Assembly: GCF_023920105.1 (NCBI RefSeq)
Contig: NZ_CP083693.1
Location: 389,001 to 453,000, forward strand
DNA: 64,000 bases
Reading direction: 5' to 3'
Source: Bartonella taylorii
GTDB lineage: Bacteria > Pseudomonadota > Alphaproteobacteria > Rhizobiales > Rhizobiaceae
Shown here: positions 1-9,289 of the stretch, piece by piece
Layout of the letters: every line of letters begins with the position of its first letter
Position numbering within the stretch: the stretch's first letter is position 1
The notes under the pieces: model-generated
Told to the model about the DNA's origin: nothing
The model's database searches: none
What the model saw: only the letters and a program-made list of their open reading frames with translations
Made by a program: the position numbers and the translations under genes

Positions 1-1206
1 CTTAATCCAAAGCTTATTCGCCGTGGACTTCTTTTAGTTTTCATTACTTTGTTATTGGATATTGTTGGTACCGTAATCGTTAATCCTATTTTGCCTGAAT
101 ATTTCGCTCTGTTGATGGGAGATGATATTAGGAAATCTTCTATTGAAGGAGGAAAATTACTGGCAGCTTATTCAGCCATGCAATTTCTGTTTGCTCCTGC
201 TATTGGAAATCTTTCTGATCGTTATGGACGCCGTCCTATTTTGCTTATCTCTCTTATCAGTTTTATGATTGGTCATTTCATATGCGCTATAGCCTGGAGC
301 TATCCTATATTGTTTATTGGACGTCTTTTATCAGGGGTGAGCGGTGCTGGTTTAGCAGTTTGTATGGCTTATATTGCTGATATATCCGATGATAAAACGC
401 GAACGCGCAACTTCGGTTTGTTAGGAATCGCATCCGGATTAGGGTTTATTTTAGGTTCTTTTATAGGCGGTTTTTTAGGACAATTCGGCCCACGTACTCC
501 ATTTTATTTTTCTGCTGGTTTTTCACTTATTATTTTTATTTTTGTGTGGGCTATGCTTCCAGAAACTCTTCCCATACAAAATAGACGCTGTTTTAATATT
601 AAGCGTGCAAATCCTTTGGGAGCTCTTTGGGAACTCAGACAATATCCAATGGTTATTTGGGTGCTACTGGTCTTTTTTCTTTATTGGTTTGCGGAATCTG
701 TATGGCCAAGCATTTGGGCATTCATTTCTAAAGAACGCTATGGTTGGAATTCTTTGTCTATTGGATTGTCTTATAGTGTTTTTGGGGTAGGACAGATTAT
801 TGTTGTAGCTCTCATTCTGCCCTATTTATCTAAGCGATGGAGTAACTGGTGTATTGTGATGGTGGGGCTCCTTTTTGCATTGGTTGGTGAGCTTGGATAC
901 GCATTTGCAACACAAGGGTGGATGGTTTATGTGGTGTTTGTGTGTACAATGTGTGAGTATCTGGTTCAAGCCCCTATGCGTGCTATTGCCTCGGCACAGG
1001 TACCGCCAAATGTACAAGGAGAATTGCAGGGAGCAATGACATCTGTTATCTCATTGGGCTTAATATTTGGATCCATTTTTTATATGCTTCTCTTCGAACG
1101 ATTTACACAGAAAGGTATGGCATTTTATTTTTCTGGTGCGCCTTTTTTGGGAAGTTTCTGTATGCTTATCGTTACGACGATAGTTTTTGCTTTACGAGTA
1201 CGCTAA
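1..1206 (+). CDS. MFS drug-efflux transporter, TCR/Tet type (5' partial)
   Basis: Integral inner-membrane exporter of the major facilitator superfamily, closest by pattern to the TetA/TCR drug:H+ antiporters. The reading frame is open from base 1, so the gene starts outside the window; about 401 residues are visible. Near residue 75 is the loop 2-3 signature G-N-L-S-D-R-Y-G-R-R-P, the MFS motif A, and around residue 120 a glycine-rich G-R-L-L-S-G-V-S-G-A-G segment matches motif C-like drug:H+ antiporter sequences. The rest alternates hydrophobic helices with short basic loops. The visible length is close to a full 12-helix TetA, so only a few N-terminal residues are missing. It converges on carA. 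The substrate cannot be told from sequence. Confidence 0.85.
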   Translation, partial: LNPKLIRRGLLLVFITLLLDIVGTVIVNPILPEYFALLMGDDIRKSSIEGGKLLAAYSAMQFLFAPAIGNLSDRYGRRPILLISLISFMIGHFICAIAWSYPILFIGRLLSGVSGAGLAVCMAYIADISDDKTRTRNFGLLGIASGLGFILGSFIGGFLGQFGPRTPFYFSAGFSLIIFIFVWAMLPETLPIQNRRCFNIKRANPLGALWELRQYPMVIWVLLVFFLYWFAESVWPSIWAFISKERYGWNSLSIGLSYSVFGVGQIIVVALILPYLSKRWSNWCIVMVGLLFALVGELGYAFATQGWMVYVVFVCTMCEYLVQAPMRAIASAQVPPNVQGELQGAMTSVISLGLIFGSIFYMLLFERFTQKGMAFYFSGAPFLGSFCMLIVTTIVFALRVR

Positions 1207-1371
1207 TCATCTTAAAATGATAACGGGTCAGAATTTTTTTGCTAAGAAATTCAAAAGGCAAAACTGAATTCTATAAGTAAATTGAGCTGCTTTCTTGCTG
1301 AAAAGCGATATGTTTGTGCACAGAAAAAGGGTAAAATTTGAGGGAAGATAACCAAAAGAAAAGCATTTTAA

Positions 1372-2568
1372 TTACGCTATTTTTTTATAGTTCATAATAA
1401 GTTCGCTGAAATGTTGAAAGAGGTAGTGGCTGTCTTGTGGCCCAGGGGAAGCTTCAGGGTGATACTGAACAGAAAAAATTGGTTTTCCAATGATACGGAT
1501 ACCACAGTTTGAACCATCAAAAAGGGAGATATGTGTTTCTTGAACGTGGTTTGGTAAAGATGTAGCGTCTACGGCAAAACCATGGTTCATTGATACAATT
1601 TCGACTTTCCCTGTGTTAAGATCTTTAACAGGATGGTTGGCACCATGATGACCTTGGTGCATTTTTACGGTTTTTGCGCCCATAGTAAGAGCAAGAAGTT
1701 GATGACCGAGACATATACCAAAAATTGGTAAATTATGATCAATCAATGTTTTGATAGTTGTACTAGCATATTGGGCTGTAGCGGCTGGATCCCCAGGTCC
1801 ATTAGAAAGAAAAATACCATCAGGGTGCATTGCTAGAATTTCTTCTGCATTCGTGTGTGCGGGCACAACAGTAATGTGTGCATCCTGTGTAGCCATAAGA
1901 CGAAGAATGTTACGCTTAATGCCATAGTCGATTGCAATGATATGAAGATTATGTACACTGTTTTCACTATATCCTTTATTCCATACCCATGGTTTTTCAT
2001 TCCATTGCCTTAATGATTGAGATGTAACCTCTTTCGTAAGGTCGAGATTGAGAAGACCGAGCCATTTTTGTGCGCGCTTCTTCAAAGAAGGGATATCGAA
2101 ATTCCCTTGAGGATCATGCGCAATGATGGCATTTTGTGCACCTTTTTCACGGATAAGAATGGTTAGCGCACGCGTATCAATACCACAAAGTGCAATAATT
2201 TTACGTGCTTTGAGCCATTGATTAAGGTTTTCATTTGCACGGTAATTAGAGGGATTTGTAATGTCTGCTTTGAAAATAGCTCCAACAGCACCATGACAGT
2301 TTAGGGGCGTGAGATCTTCAATATCTTCGCTGTTTGTACCTACATTTCCTATATGAGGAAAAGTAAAATTAATGATTTGTTGCGTATATGATGGATCTGT
2401 AAGAATTTCTTCATAGCCTGTTATGGCGGTATTGAAACATACTTCCGCCTCAGCAATACCCGTAGCACCTGCTCCTTTACCTTCAATAACTGTTCCATCA
2501 GCTAATACTAAGAGGGCTGTAGGTTTGCTTACACTCCATGGTTCGCAAGATGGGGTAGATTGTGTCAT
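1372..2568 (-). CDS. carA: Carbamoyl-phosphate synthase small subunit
   Basis: Glutaminase subunit of carbamoyl-phosphate synthetase; it hydrolyses glutamine and passes ammonia to CarB for arginine and pyrimidine synthesis. The 398-residue protein has the CPSase small-chain N-terminal domain (L-V-L-A-D-G-T near residue 21, then F-N-T-A-I-T-G-Y-E-E) and a C-terminal class I amidotransferase domain. The catalytic cysteine is in G-I-C-L-G-H-Q near residue 284, and the His/Glu pair is in Q-Y-H-P-E-A-S-P-G-P near residue 370. The frame is open to 2628, but the Met at 2568 gives the usual family length and N-terminus. carB is not nearby. It is divergent from the yqeY pseudogene, an arrangement often seen in rhizobia. 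Confidence 0.96.
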   Translation of the reverse strand: MTQSTPSCEPWSVSKPTALLVLADGTVIEGKGAGATGIAEAEVCFNTAITGYEEILTDPSYTQQIINFTFPHIGNVGTNSEDIEDLTPLNCHGAVGAIFKADITNPSNYRANENLNQWLKARKIIALCGIDTRALTILIREKGAQNAIIAHDPQGNFDIPSLKKRAQKWLGLLNLDLTKEVTSQSLRQWNEKPWVWNKGYSENSVHNLHIIAIDYGIKRNILRLMATQDAHITVVPAHTNAEEILAMHPDGIFLSNGPGDPAATAQYASTTIKTLIDHNLPIFGICLGHQLLALTMGAKTVKMHQGHHGANHPVKDLNTGKVEIVSMNHGFAVDATSLPNHVQETHISLFDGSNCGIRIIGKPIFSVQYHPEASPGPQDSHYLFQHFSELIMNYKKIA

Positions 2569-2824
2569 AGTGTGTGCCCACAATGTTATTTTCTGAAAGG
2601 TATCATGACTAACGTTACACAAAAGCACAACTATAACAGATGCTGTGTATATTGTTCTTACAATGTTTCGCTTAAGGTGGAGAGTATAGGTCTATTCCAT
2701 GAAGAGGTAAAGTCCTGTTTTTGGATTTTCCAAGATCTAGTGTCATTATTTTGTATCGTGCATAGCAAGATGTGTAAAGATTGGTTAAAAACCGTCTTTC
2801 TGTCTGAACAAATTGAGTAAATCT

Positions 2825-3274
2825 ATGTTGTGTGCTCAAATTGATATGGTCCTCAAAACTACTTTAAAGGTGCAGGATAGCACGCGTTTTTCTATACTTT
2901 GTTTAATGTATGTGCCATTAGAGAGCGTGATATTCTTATCTCATGATGAAGAGAAACTAGAAGTGTATGATCATCAGATACAGTCTATTTTCACTAGAAT
3001 ACTTCAACAGCGTGAGGAGCCAACGCGTGTTTATAAAGAATCTGGTTGTTTAGCACTGATAGAGGAATAGGTGGAAATGGAAGTCATTCGTGAACTTCTT
3101 TCTTTATCAGATTGATGAGAGGGAAGTTGAATAGGCGCTTTTTGAAGTTTTGAAACAAATAAAAGCTGAAAGTTTCCCTGATATCAGTACGATTATGACA
3201 TGGTTTAAGGAACTTTATACGGGGCAAATGAATTTTCTAAAGTTTGCAGTAGTTTTCGTGAAAAATTAAGATAA
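2825..3274 (+). pseudogene. yqeY: Decayed GatB/YqeY-domain protein (yqeY)
   Basis: A recognisable but broken YqeY gene (about 150 residues when intact). The first 82 codons read as a YqeY start: L-K-T-T-L-K-V-Q-D-S-T-R, then the conserved I-L-Q-Q-R-E-E-P-T-R-V-Y-K-E-S-G. There is a TAG at 3068. The same frame continues as V-E-M-E-V-I-R-E-L-L-S to a TGA at 3113. After a frameshift follow another TAG and E-V-L-K-Q-I-K-A-E and K-E-L-Y-T-G-Q-M-N-F, the family's G-x-M-D/N-F signature. A last shift gives S-S-F-R-E-K-L-R before the stop at 3272. YqeY is related to the tRNA-binding C-terminal region of GatB, and the gene commonly sits between carA and dnaG in rhizobia, which supports the identification. 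At least three lesions make it non-functional. Confidence 0.85.
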
Positions 3275-3649
3275 ATCGTATTAATTTGCCAAGGGTATCT
3301 GAAAGTTATTTTTTACCAGCAGCTCGTCCAGTGTACAGAGAGTATGAAGACAATGTTGATAGTACGCTTATTTCATAAAAGTTAGCACGAAAGAATACTT
3401 CTTTTTTTGATGTTCTAACGCATTTATTTTATTGAGTGTTATTGTCTTTTCAAGAGTGATTATTATTCTACAGGAAATTTAAATGCAGATGATTTTTTTC
3501 AGGAGCGCATCTTACAAAAAGTATCTCGAAAAGAAAGTTTCATTTGTAATACGCTGTTGAGATAAGCTTGAAAACTTTATTCTGTTACCTAAAAAATACA
3601 TATAAAAATCAATTTTTTACTCATGTAGAAAAAGTATAGCTTCTTCCGT
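3275..3649. other. Gap with weak traces of a decayed gene
   Basis: No intact gene. The plus strand gives short broken coding-like runs: around 3305-3385 a run contains F-L-P-A-A-R-P-V-Y-R-E-Y-E-D, then stops, then F-F-D-V-L-T-H-L-F-Y, and later F-F-Q-E-R-I-L-Q-K-V-S-R-K-E-S-F. The L-P-A-A-R element recalls a motif in some large AAA-type ATPases of the OLD/abortive-infection kind, but similarity over so few residues is weak. Confidence 0.3.
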
Positions 3650-4168
3650 TTATGCGGGGTTTGTTGTGTAAAGCGGTGAAGCTGTTAAAAATAGCTCGGT
3701 TAGCAACAATGGTTTTCCTGTTAATCGCAATCGGGAACGGCGTGCCCACAGTGCACCTTGTTGGCCCATATGAATGTAATCGCGGGTTAATTTGCCACTG
3801 TTAAATAAATAGTGTCCCAATGGTACAGTGCCCAAATGCATGAGTGCTTGATTGTGTTCGAATAGGGTTTCTTGTGGGATTACAGTGCGCCCAAGAAGCC
3901 AAGGCTGATTATCTCCCATCAGTATGACTTCGCGTAGCCAATAATGTGCACTCTTTGGAAGATGTTCTGCTTCTTCTTGCAATTTGTCATGTGTAATGAA
4001 ACATTCACGTTGTGGTTCGACACGTATGCAATTACAGTGATTTTGCAATCGGAGTGTCATCGAACCCGATTCCATAAGCCAATCACGAACGTTTTCTGGT
4101 ATGGAAGGATCTTGATCAGAGAGCCACTTCAGGGGTGGTAAGATGGAATCTTTAGGATCATACGTCAT
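3650..4168 (-). CDS. ubiC: Chorismate--pyruvate lyase
   Basis: Splits chorismate into 4-hydroxybenzoate and pyruvate, the first committed step of ubiquinone synthesis. The 172-residue protein matches UbiC along its length: W-L-R-E-V-I-L near residue 80, the [11 protein letters not shown] segment with the conserved Arg, [11 protein letters not shown], and the C-terminal [19 protein letters not shown] containing the catalytic Glu. I chose the Met at 4168 because GGAGTG lies just upstream of it; an in-frame ATG at 4180 is possible. The strong resemblance to the enterobacterial enzyme is notable in an alphaproteobacterium. No other ubi genes are adjacent. Confidence 0.93.
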   Translation of the reverse strand: MTYDPKDSILPPLKWLSDQDPSIPENVRDWLMESGSMTLRLQNHCNCIRVEPQRECFITHDKLQEEAEHLPKSAHYWLREVILMGDNQPWLLGRTVIPQETLFEHNQALMHLGTVPLGHYLFNSGKLTRDYIHMGQQGALWARRSRLRLTGKPLLLTELFLTASPLYTTNPA

Positions 4169-4180
4169 TTCACTCCACAT

Positions 4181-5297
4181 TTAAAATCGCATTCCGTACA
4201 CTGTGCTGGGTAGTACAAATAGATGTCTTTATTGTAGTGCAGAAATGCAAAGGCAGCAAGATTTTAAATAAGAGCGTGTACAGAGAAAATTTACTGTAGG
4301 GGTATTTAAGGAATGATATGCAGAAATATATCATGGGTTGATTTTTCATCAGAAAAGATAAAAATCATTAGAAGGTAAAATCATGTACTACGATTTAAAT
4401 CAAGCTCTTTCATACAATGTGTTATGAAATTTTCTTGATAGTAATGGGAGGTGGGAGAAAGCGTTTAGTGCCTTAAAATGTTTGTAGTGCATATAAAAAG
4501 AGATGAAGAATTCATGTATGTGAGAAGGCCTAAAAAAGAAATATAAGGAGTAGGAGAGGGCTTATTTAATAGTTTGGAAAATGAAGGGGGCACAAACCAT
4601 TTGAATTTAGATGTAAAGGTAATAAAACTATTTATAATTCAGAAACGCACTTAAATGACTTAGAAAAATTTTAATTAATAAACAACGAGAAAAAGATACC
4701 GAAAGAAAAAGTGGATTATTATTTTTATAGCGTTTATTTTTTACCTGTTACGTATACTAGGAATATGCTTTTCTCATTTATAAAGTTCAAAAGGGTTATT
4801 TGATTTTTCTGGTAAAGTCCTCTTATTAGTGAAACGCATAAGAGTTAAATGCTGTACGATAGAGTTTGTGATGAGCGTTATATTTTTTGTAAGAGTATAC
4901 AGTAGTTGTGTTGGTATTACAGGGGAATGAGCTAAATTTTATTGGGGCTGGACTCTTCTATTTCTTACTGGAATTTTGAATATAGATATGCTGTCGAAGC
5001 AATCAGATATTAAAAACAACGATATTTGAGTGGGGATCGTAAAAAATAAGCCAGTATTACACTAAAATAACGCCACCATCTTTGCAGGTATAAATAGACT
5101 ATAGCACACTGGTAGGAGGTGGTAAGTTTAAAGACCTTTGTTGTTTTTTATTTAATGCTGCAATGATGGAGATGCAAAAAATCGCAATTTAAGCACCTAA
5201 CCACCACCTCACCACTGTTTATAATTTTTAATTATGGTGGAAATATTTTAACAACTCTACTCGGCACCAAAGGTACCTTAAAAAATGAATAAGTCCC
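4181..5297. other. Long gene-free region
   Basis: About 1.1 kb without a credible open reading frame on either strand. It is AT-rich with stops in all frames. Broken hydrophobic coding-like words, such as W-G-W-T-L-L-F-L-T-G-I-L-N-I near 4940-4985, hint at the remains of a membrane-protein gene that I cannot identify. An imperfect inverted repeat lies at 5106-5216 and is listed separately. Confidence 0.5.
5106..5216. repeat. Imperfect inverted repeat of GGTGG-rich arms
   Basis: CACTGGTAGGAGGTGGTAAG at 5106-5125 faces CCTAACCACCACCTCACCACTG at 5196-5217, whose complement begins CAGTGGTGAGGTGGTGG. The arms pair with a small offset and enclose about 70 bases of AT-rich sequence. GC-rich arms in an otherwise AT-rich gap suggest a dispersed intergenic repeat or a remnant of a mobile miniature element. 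No second copy was found in the window. Confidence 0.4.
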
Positions 5298-5549
5298 CTA
5301 AGATCTAATTTTTCGTCCTATCCATATAAGAATGCAAGCTCCTATAAAACCTGAAATCAGATAGCCAAGCCAACCAGCAAAGCTCACGCCTAAGAGGCCA
5401 AAAAGAAAGCTGGCCAATGCGGCTCCAATGATGCCTAAAATAATGTTTAGAAGCACCCCTGTTTGGCTTTTCATAAGATATTGTGCAGCCAAACCTGCAA
5501 GGCCGCCGATGATAATAGCTGCAATCCAGCCGATGTTTGCGTCTTCCAT
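5298..5549 (-). CDS. GlsB/YeaQ/YmgE-family small membrane protein
   Basis: An 83-residue, very hydrophobic, glycine-rich protein of the transglycosylase-associated (GlsB/YeaQ/YmgE) family. Three membrane segments are visible: residues 7-23 (I-A-A-I-I-I-G-G-L-A-G-L-A-A), 31-55 and 58-78. The family's basic loop Y-L-M-K-S-Q-T-G-V-L-L-N-I-I-L-G-I-I-G lies between the first and second. Members are stress-induced inner-membrane proteins whose biochemical role is unknown. AAGGAGAG lies six bases before the ATG, a strong ribosome site. It is monocistronic and flanked by long gaps. Confidence 0.88.
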   Translation of the reverse strand: MEDANIGWIAAIIIGGLAGLAAQYLMKSQTGVLLNIILGIIGAALASFLFGLLGVSFAGWLGYLISGFIGACILIWIGRKIRS

Positions 5550-6177
5550 GATACTCTCCTTTGCCTGAATCTAAACTGTTATTTCTAACTAGGGTAAGCT
5601 TCGTAAAGGTCAAGGTTCGTTTTTTGCTCGAGCGGAGGATACTGCTGGTAAAATTTTATTACAATTTTTACGTCACTGATTTTTAACTAACACGAATATC
5701 CTATGTGCGGAGTATTATATCCATAAAATCATAAATACACATAACTTCTTTTATGTATCAAAAATCATTGAAGTTAGCAACTATTTTATTTAAGAAGAAA
5801 ATAATATCTATGAAAGTACTTTTAGATATTTAAAAGCATATTTGTTGAAACTTCTATAAAGAGCTTTGAAAAAATTAAAATAATATGAATAATAGAGTAA
5901 GTGAACTTGCCAATACGATATCTATGTTGCTTGCTATGATGTTAAAAAATGCTTTTTCTTAACTTTTTGCAAAATGTTTGTATAGGTTGAATCTATAGGA
6001 TATTGGTATAATCATTGCAATCCAACTGGTATTTGCATTTATCATGGTATATTTCTTACTTTGATAATACTGTAGAATGATACACGTTTTACAAGGGCAT
6101 TTGATTTGACCAAGATATCCGAATATTTAAGATCTCATGGTTGATGTGGTTCGTCCATTGATCAAGTTTTTTTCAAG
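5550..6177. other. AT-rich gap, no gene seen
   Basis: About 630 bases with stops in all frames. The first part must hold the promoter of the minus-strand small membrane protein; the rest precedes the end of the Na/Pi cotransporter. I see no RNA gene, repeat or clear terminator. Confidence 0.5.
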
Positions 6178-7869
6178 TTAATATTTGGCTGTTTGTTGTT
6201 CAGCAGGATTACGCAGGCGGGAACTTTGGAGAAGTCCCTGTGCTTCTAAAATTGGGTAGATCATTGAGGTTAAAAGGGAGTTGATTTGTTTCAAATCGCG
6301 TACAGTATCAAGATGAAGGCTAGACGACTCTATGTTTTTGAGATTACCTTCACGAAGGCGTTTAAAATGTTTTAAACTCATCTCTTTTTCTAAATTCCGG
6401 AGCTGATCTTTTTTCTGAACTAATAAGTGCGCAGTGTGTGTATCACGCGAGACAAGAACATTAAATGCGATATGTGCATTGGCTAGAACAATGGCGTGGA
6501 AACGAAGGAGATCACTCCATCCGTCACTGCTGAATTGTAGGCCTTTTTGTTGTTTCTTTTTAACTAACATAAGCATATTATGAATAATGATATCTCCTGC
6601 TTGATCTAATTTTATGCAGGCGCCGAGAAGTTCTTGTGTTTGAAGGGCTTCTTCATCAGACAGTTTCTGTCCAGCTAATCGTGCGAGATACAGTTTGATT
6701 GCGATATGCTTTTTGTCCAATATGGTGTTCAGTTGGTTGAGCTCACGGATGATATCGGGATCAGGTTTTTCATAAAGTCCCATAATTTTTTCTAGCATGA
6801 TATCCACAAGATCACAGATATGGATGACTTCGCGCCTGACATTAGAAAGTGCTAAACTTGGGCGATCAAGAACGCTATCATCAAGAGCTGTTTGATCAGA
6901 TAAATTAAGCGTTGTATCGGTTTGCGTTTTTTTCGTACTTATATAGACAATTTTCGTGGTCAGTTTTAAAACCCATTTCGAGAGCGGTATTCCAGCAAGC
7001 AGAATGAAGACATTAAAAATAATATGGGCGTTAATAACTTGAGTAGAGGCGTTATTGCCAAGCCATGTGATTGGTGGTTGAAAGGAGAGAAATAAGATAA
7101 GGACAAGGATTGAACCGGCTCCACGCATGAGTAAATTTCCCAAGGGAACGAGGCGGGTATTAGGGGAAGCGTTGCGTGTTAAAAGTGGTGCTATAAGAGA
7201 AGAGCCAAAGTTGACGCCAAGAACCATTACAACACATAGTTGAGCATGGATAAGATCATAGTTGGCGAAATTGACCAGCAAAATTATCCCTGCGATAGAT
7301 GAATGCAAGAGGTAAGTCAATGCGGCTGCTAACAAGAAAGTGGACACGAAATCTGTTGAAAGATAATGAATGATGCTAGGCAAAATCGCGCTGTCTCGTA
7401 AAGGTTCTGTGGCTGTGCTTATCATTTGTAAAGACAAAATCAAAAGGCCAATACCGATGACAATGCGTCCTATTTGACGCCATTCACGTTTTTCAGTTGT
7501 CATGAAGATACAAGTACCAATTAAAAGACAAAGTGGCACAACGATAGTGAGGTCATAGGAGAGAATTTTGACAACTAATGCTGATCCTAATTCTCCTCCA
7601 CGCACCGCCATAAGTCCTGCTAATCCAGAGACAAAACCCGATTCAACAAAAGAGCCAACAAGGAGTGTTATTGCTGTAGAGCTTTGTAAAATTATTGCTG
7701 TAAAAAGTCCAAAACTTACAGCAAACAATGGTTTGGAAATGACGTGGCGCATTTTGTATTTAAGCTTGTCACCATAGGCGCGTTCAACCCCCGTGCGCAC
7801 CATGCGTGTAGCCCAAAGAAGTAAAGAAATAGCACCTGCAAGATGAAGGAGTACCAATGAACTATTCAT
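6178..7869 (-). CDS. Na/Pi cotransporter family protein with PhoU-like C-terminus
   Basis: Sodium-dependent phosphate transporter of the NptA/YjbB type in the inner membrane. The 563-residue form has an N-terminal transport domain with two inverted repeats. The family's Q-S-S signature appears as L-Q-S-S-T-A-I-T near residue 60, and in the second repeat as L-H-S-S-I-A-G-I near residue 190, where His replaces the usual Gln. From about residue 345 there is a soluble helical PhoU-like region (V-R-R-E-V-I-H-I-C-D-L-V-D-I-M-L-E-K) of the kind that regulates uptake or export. I start at the Met at 7869, which gives the family N-terminus L-L-H-L-A-G-A-I-S-L-L-L-W; the frame stays open to 7923. It lies 69 bases downstream of the mscM-like gene and may be cotranscribed. 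Confidence 0.9.
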   Translation of the reverse strand: MNSSLVLLHLAGAISLLLWATRMVRTGVERAYGDKLKYKMRHVISKPLFAVSFGLFTAIILQSSTAITLLVGSFVESGFVSGLAGLMAVRGGELGSALVVKILSYDLTIVVPLCLLIGTCIFMTTEKREWRQIGRIVIGIGLLILSLQMISTATEPLRDSAILPSIIHYLSTDFVSTFLLAAALTYLLHSSIAGIILLVNFANYDLIHAQLCVVMVLGVNFGSSLIAPLLTRNASPNTRLVPLGNLLMRGAGSILVLILFLSFQPPITWLGNNASTQVINAHIIFNVFILLAGIPLSKWVLKLTTKIVYISTKKTQTDTTLNLSDQTALDDSVLDRPSLALSNVRREVIHICDLVDIMLEKIMGLYEKPDPDIIRELNQLNTILDKKHIAIKLYLARLAGQKLSDEEALQTQELLGACIKLDQAGDIIIHNMLMLVKKKQQKGLQFSSDGWSDLLRFHAIVLANAHIAFNVLVSRDTHTAHLLVQKKDQLRNLEKEMSLKHFKRLREGNLKNIESSSLHLDTVRDLKQINSLLTSMIYPILEAQGLLQSSRLRNPAEQQTAKY

Positions 7870-7938
7870 GATACTTTTTCTTTCTTTGTTGTTATGGATA
7901 CGGTTGATCCAAAAATTGACCAATTGAAGTTTATCGTT

Positions 7939-9156
7939 TTACTTTGCTTTCGCTTTTAATACATGATTAAAATCATAGCCGCTTGGGTTTTGAAAAATCT
8001 TTAGACCAAAGCTAGGAAGAATGGAATAAAGGTGGTCAAAAATATCAGCTTGAATTTGTTCATATTCTAACCAAACGGTTGTATTGGTAAAGCAATAGAT
8101 TTCCAAGGGCAAACCATTTGGTGTAGGAGGCAATTGTCGCGCCATCAGGGTCATGTTTTGTTCGATGTTTAGATGTTGTTGTAAATAAGCGACAACATAA
8201 GCACGGAAAGTTCCAATATTGGTTAAACGACGGGTGTTGGCCAATACATCATGATTTTTATCTAATTGAGCGTTCCATTCATTAATTTCAGGTATTTTTT
8301 GCGTGAAATAATTTTCTAATAAATTAAATCGAGAAAGATATTCTTTTTCTTCTTCCGTATGGAAACGAATACTTGATTGGTCAATGAAGAGGGATCGTTT
8401 GATGCGCCTTCCACCAGATTCTTCCATTCCACGCCAATTCTTAAAAGGATCGGTCACCAGTTTACGGATAGGCACGGTAGTAATTGTTTTATCGAAATTT
8501 TGAACTTTGACGGTATGAAGTGCAATTTCAATAACATCGCCATCTGCACCAAGATTGGGTATTTCAATCCAATCACCGACACGCACCATATCGGTGGATG
8601 AAATTTGGATGCCTGCAACGAGGGAAAGCAGCGTATCTTGAAAAATCAACATAAGGACAGCGGCCATGGCACCAAGACCGGAGAAGAGAATAAGAGGCGA
8701 GCGGTCAATCAATGTGGCTACCATTAAAACTGCCGCGACAGCAAAAAGAGCAATTTTAGCGATTTGAATGTAACCTTTTATTGGTTTTAGTCGCGCTGTT
8801 GGCCGTTGTTCGTAAATGATATTAATGACATTGAGAAGAGCAGAAATTGTCAGTACAATAACAAAAATAATGAAGGCGTTAGCAACATTGCTTATAATAG
8901 TGCTGAATGTATCAGGCAATGTTGGGATAAAATCAACACCAATTGAAAGGATACAAGCTGAAACAATATTTGCCATGTACTGAATGGCGTTTTCTATATC
9001 GGCAGTTGTGTTCTTGGGTAGGAAAGAAGCGAGCTTTTTTGCTCCGTGAATGAATAGTTTGCGTGCTAAAAAGTTAACTAAAAGCGCAACAAAGACAAGA
9101 ATAATGAGCCAAGCAAGAGTCTTTAACCACGGATGTTGAACAACAAACTCTATCAC
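7939..9156 (-). CDS. Mechanosensitive ion channel, MscM/YbdG type
   Basis: Inner-membrane MscS-superfamily channel that opens on hypo-osmotic tension. The 405-residue protein has about five N-terminal membrane helices, then the pore-lining region S-G-L-G-A-M-A-A-V-L-M-L-I-F-Q-D-T-L-L-S-L-V-A-G-I-Q near residues 158-184, and the beta domain V-G-D-W-I-E-I-P with G-A-D-G-D-V. The stretch K-N-W-R-G-M-E-E-S-G-G-R-R-I-K-R-S is the signature of the YbdG subgroup. Translation starts at GTG 9156 with GGAG about eight bases upstream. The gene is divergent from dnaG across 133 bases and heads a likely two-gene unit with the Na/Pi transporter. Confidence 0.93.
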   Translation of the reverse strand: MIEFVVQHPWLKTLAWLIILVFVALLVNFLARKLFIHGAKKLASFLPKNTTADIENAIQYMANIVSACILSIGVDFIPTLPDTFSTIISNVANAFIIFVIVLTISALLNVINIIYEQRPTARLKPIKGYIQIAKIALFAVAAVLMVATLIDRSPLILFSGLGAMAAVLMLIFQDTLLSLVAGIQISSTDMVRVGDWIEIPNLGADGDVIEIALHTVKVQNFDKTITTVPIRKLVTDPFKNWRGMEESGGRRIKRSLFIDQSSIRFHTEEEKEYLSRFNLLENYFTQKIPEINEWNAQLDKNHDVLANTRRLTNIGTFRAYVVAYLQQHLNIEQNMTLMARQLPPTPNGLPLEIYCFTNTTVWLEYEQIQADIFDHLYSILPSFGLKIFQNPSGYDFNHVLKAKAK

Positions 9157-9289
9157 TTTTCATCTCCATTTCTAAAATTATATACGGTTGAACCTTTAAA
9201 ATTTTTCAATCGCTTAAAAGGAAGTGTTGGAATTATGCTCTAAAGTCGTTAAATATGCAAAAAAGAATTTTAAAACTCTGTGAGAGATA

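Noticed and set aside
5305..5613. 102-codon minus-strand frame over the GlsB-type gene
   Set aside because: It overlaps the clear small membrane protein in another frame and gives a cysteine- and arginine-rich product with no family.
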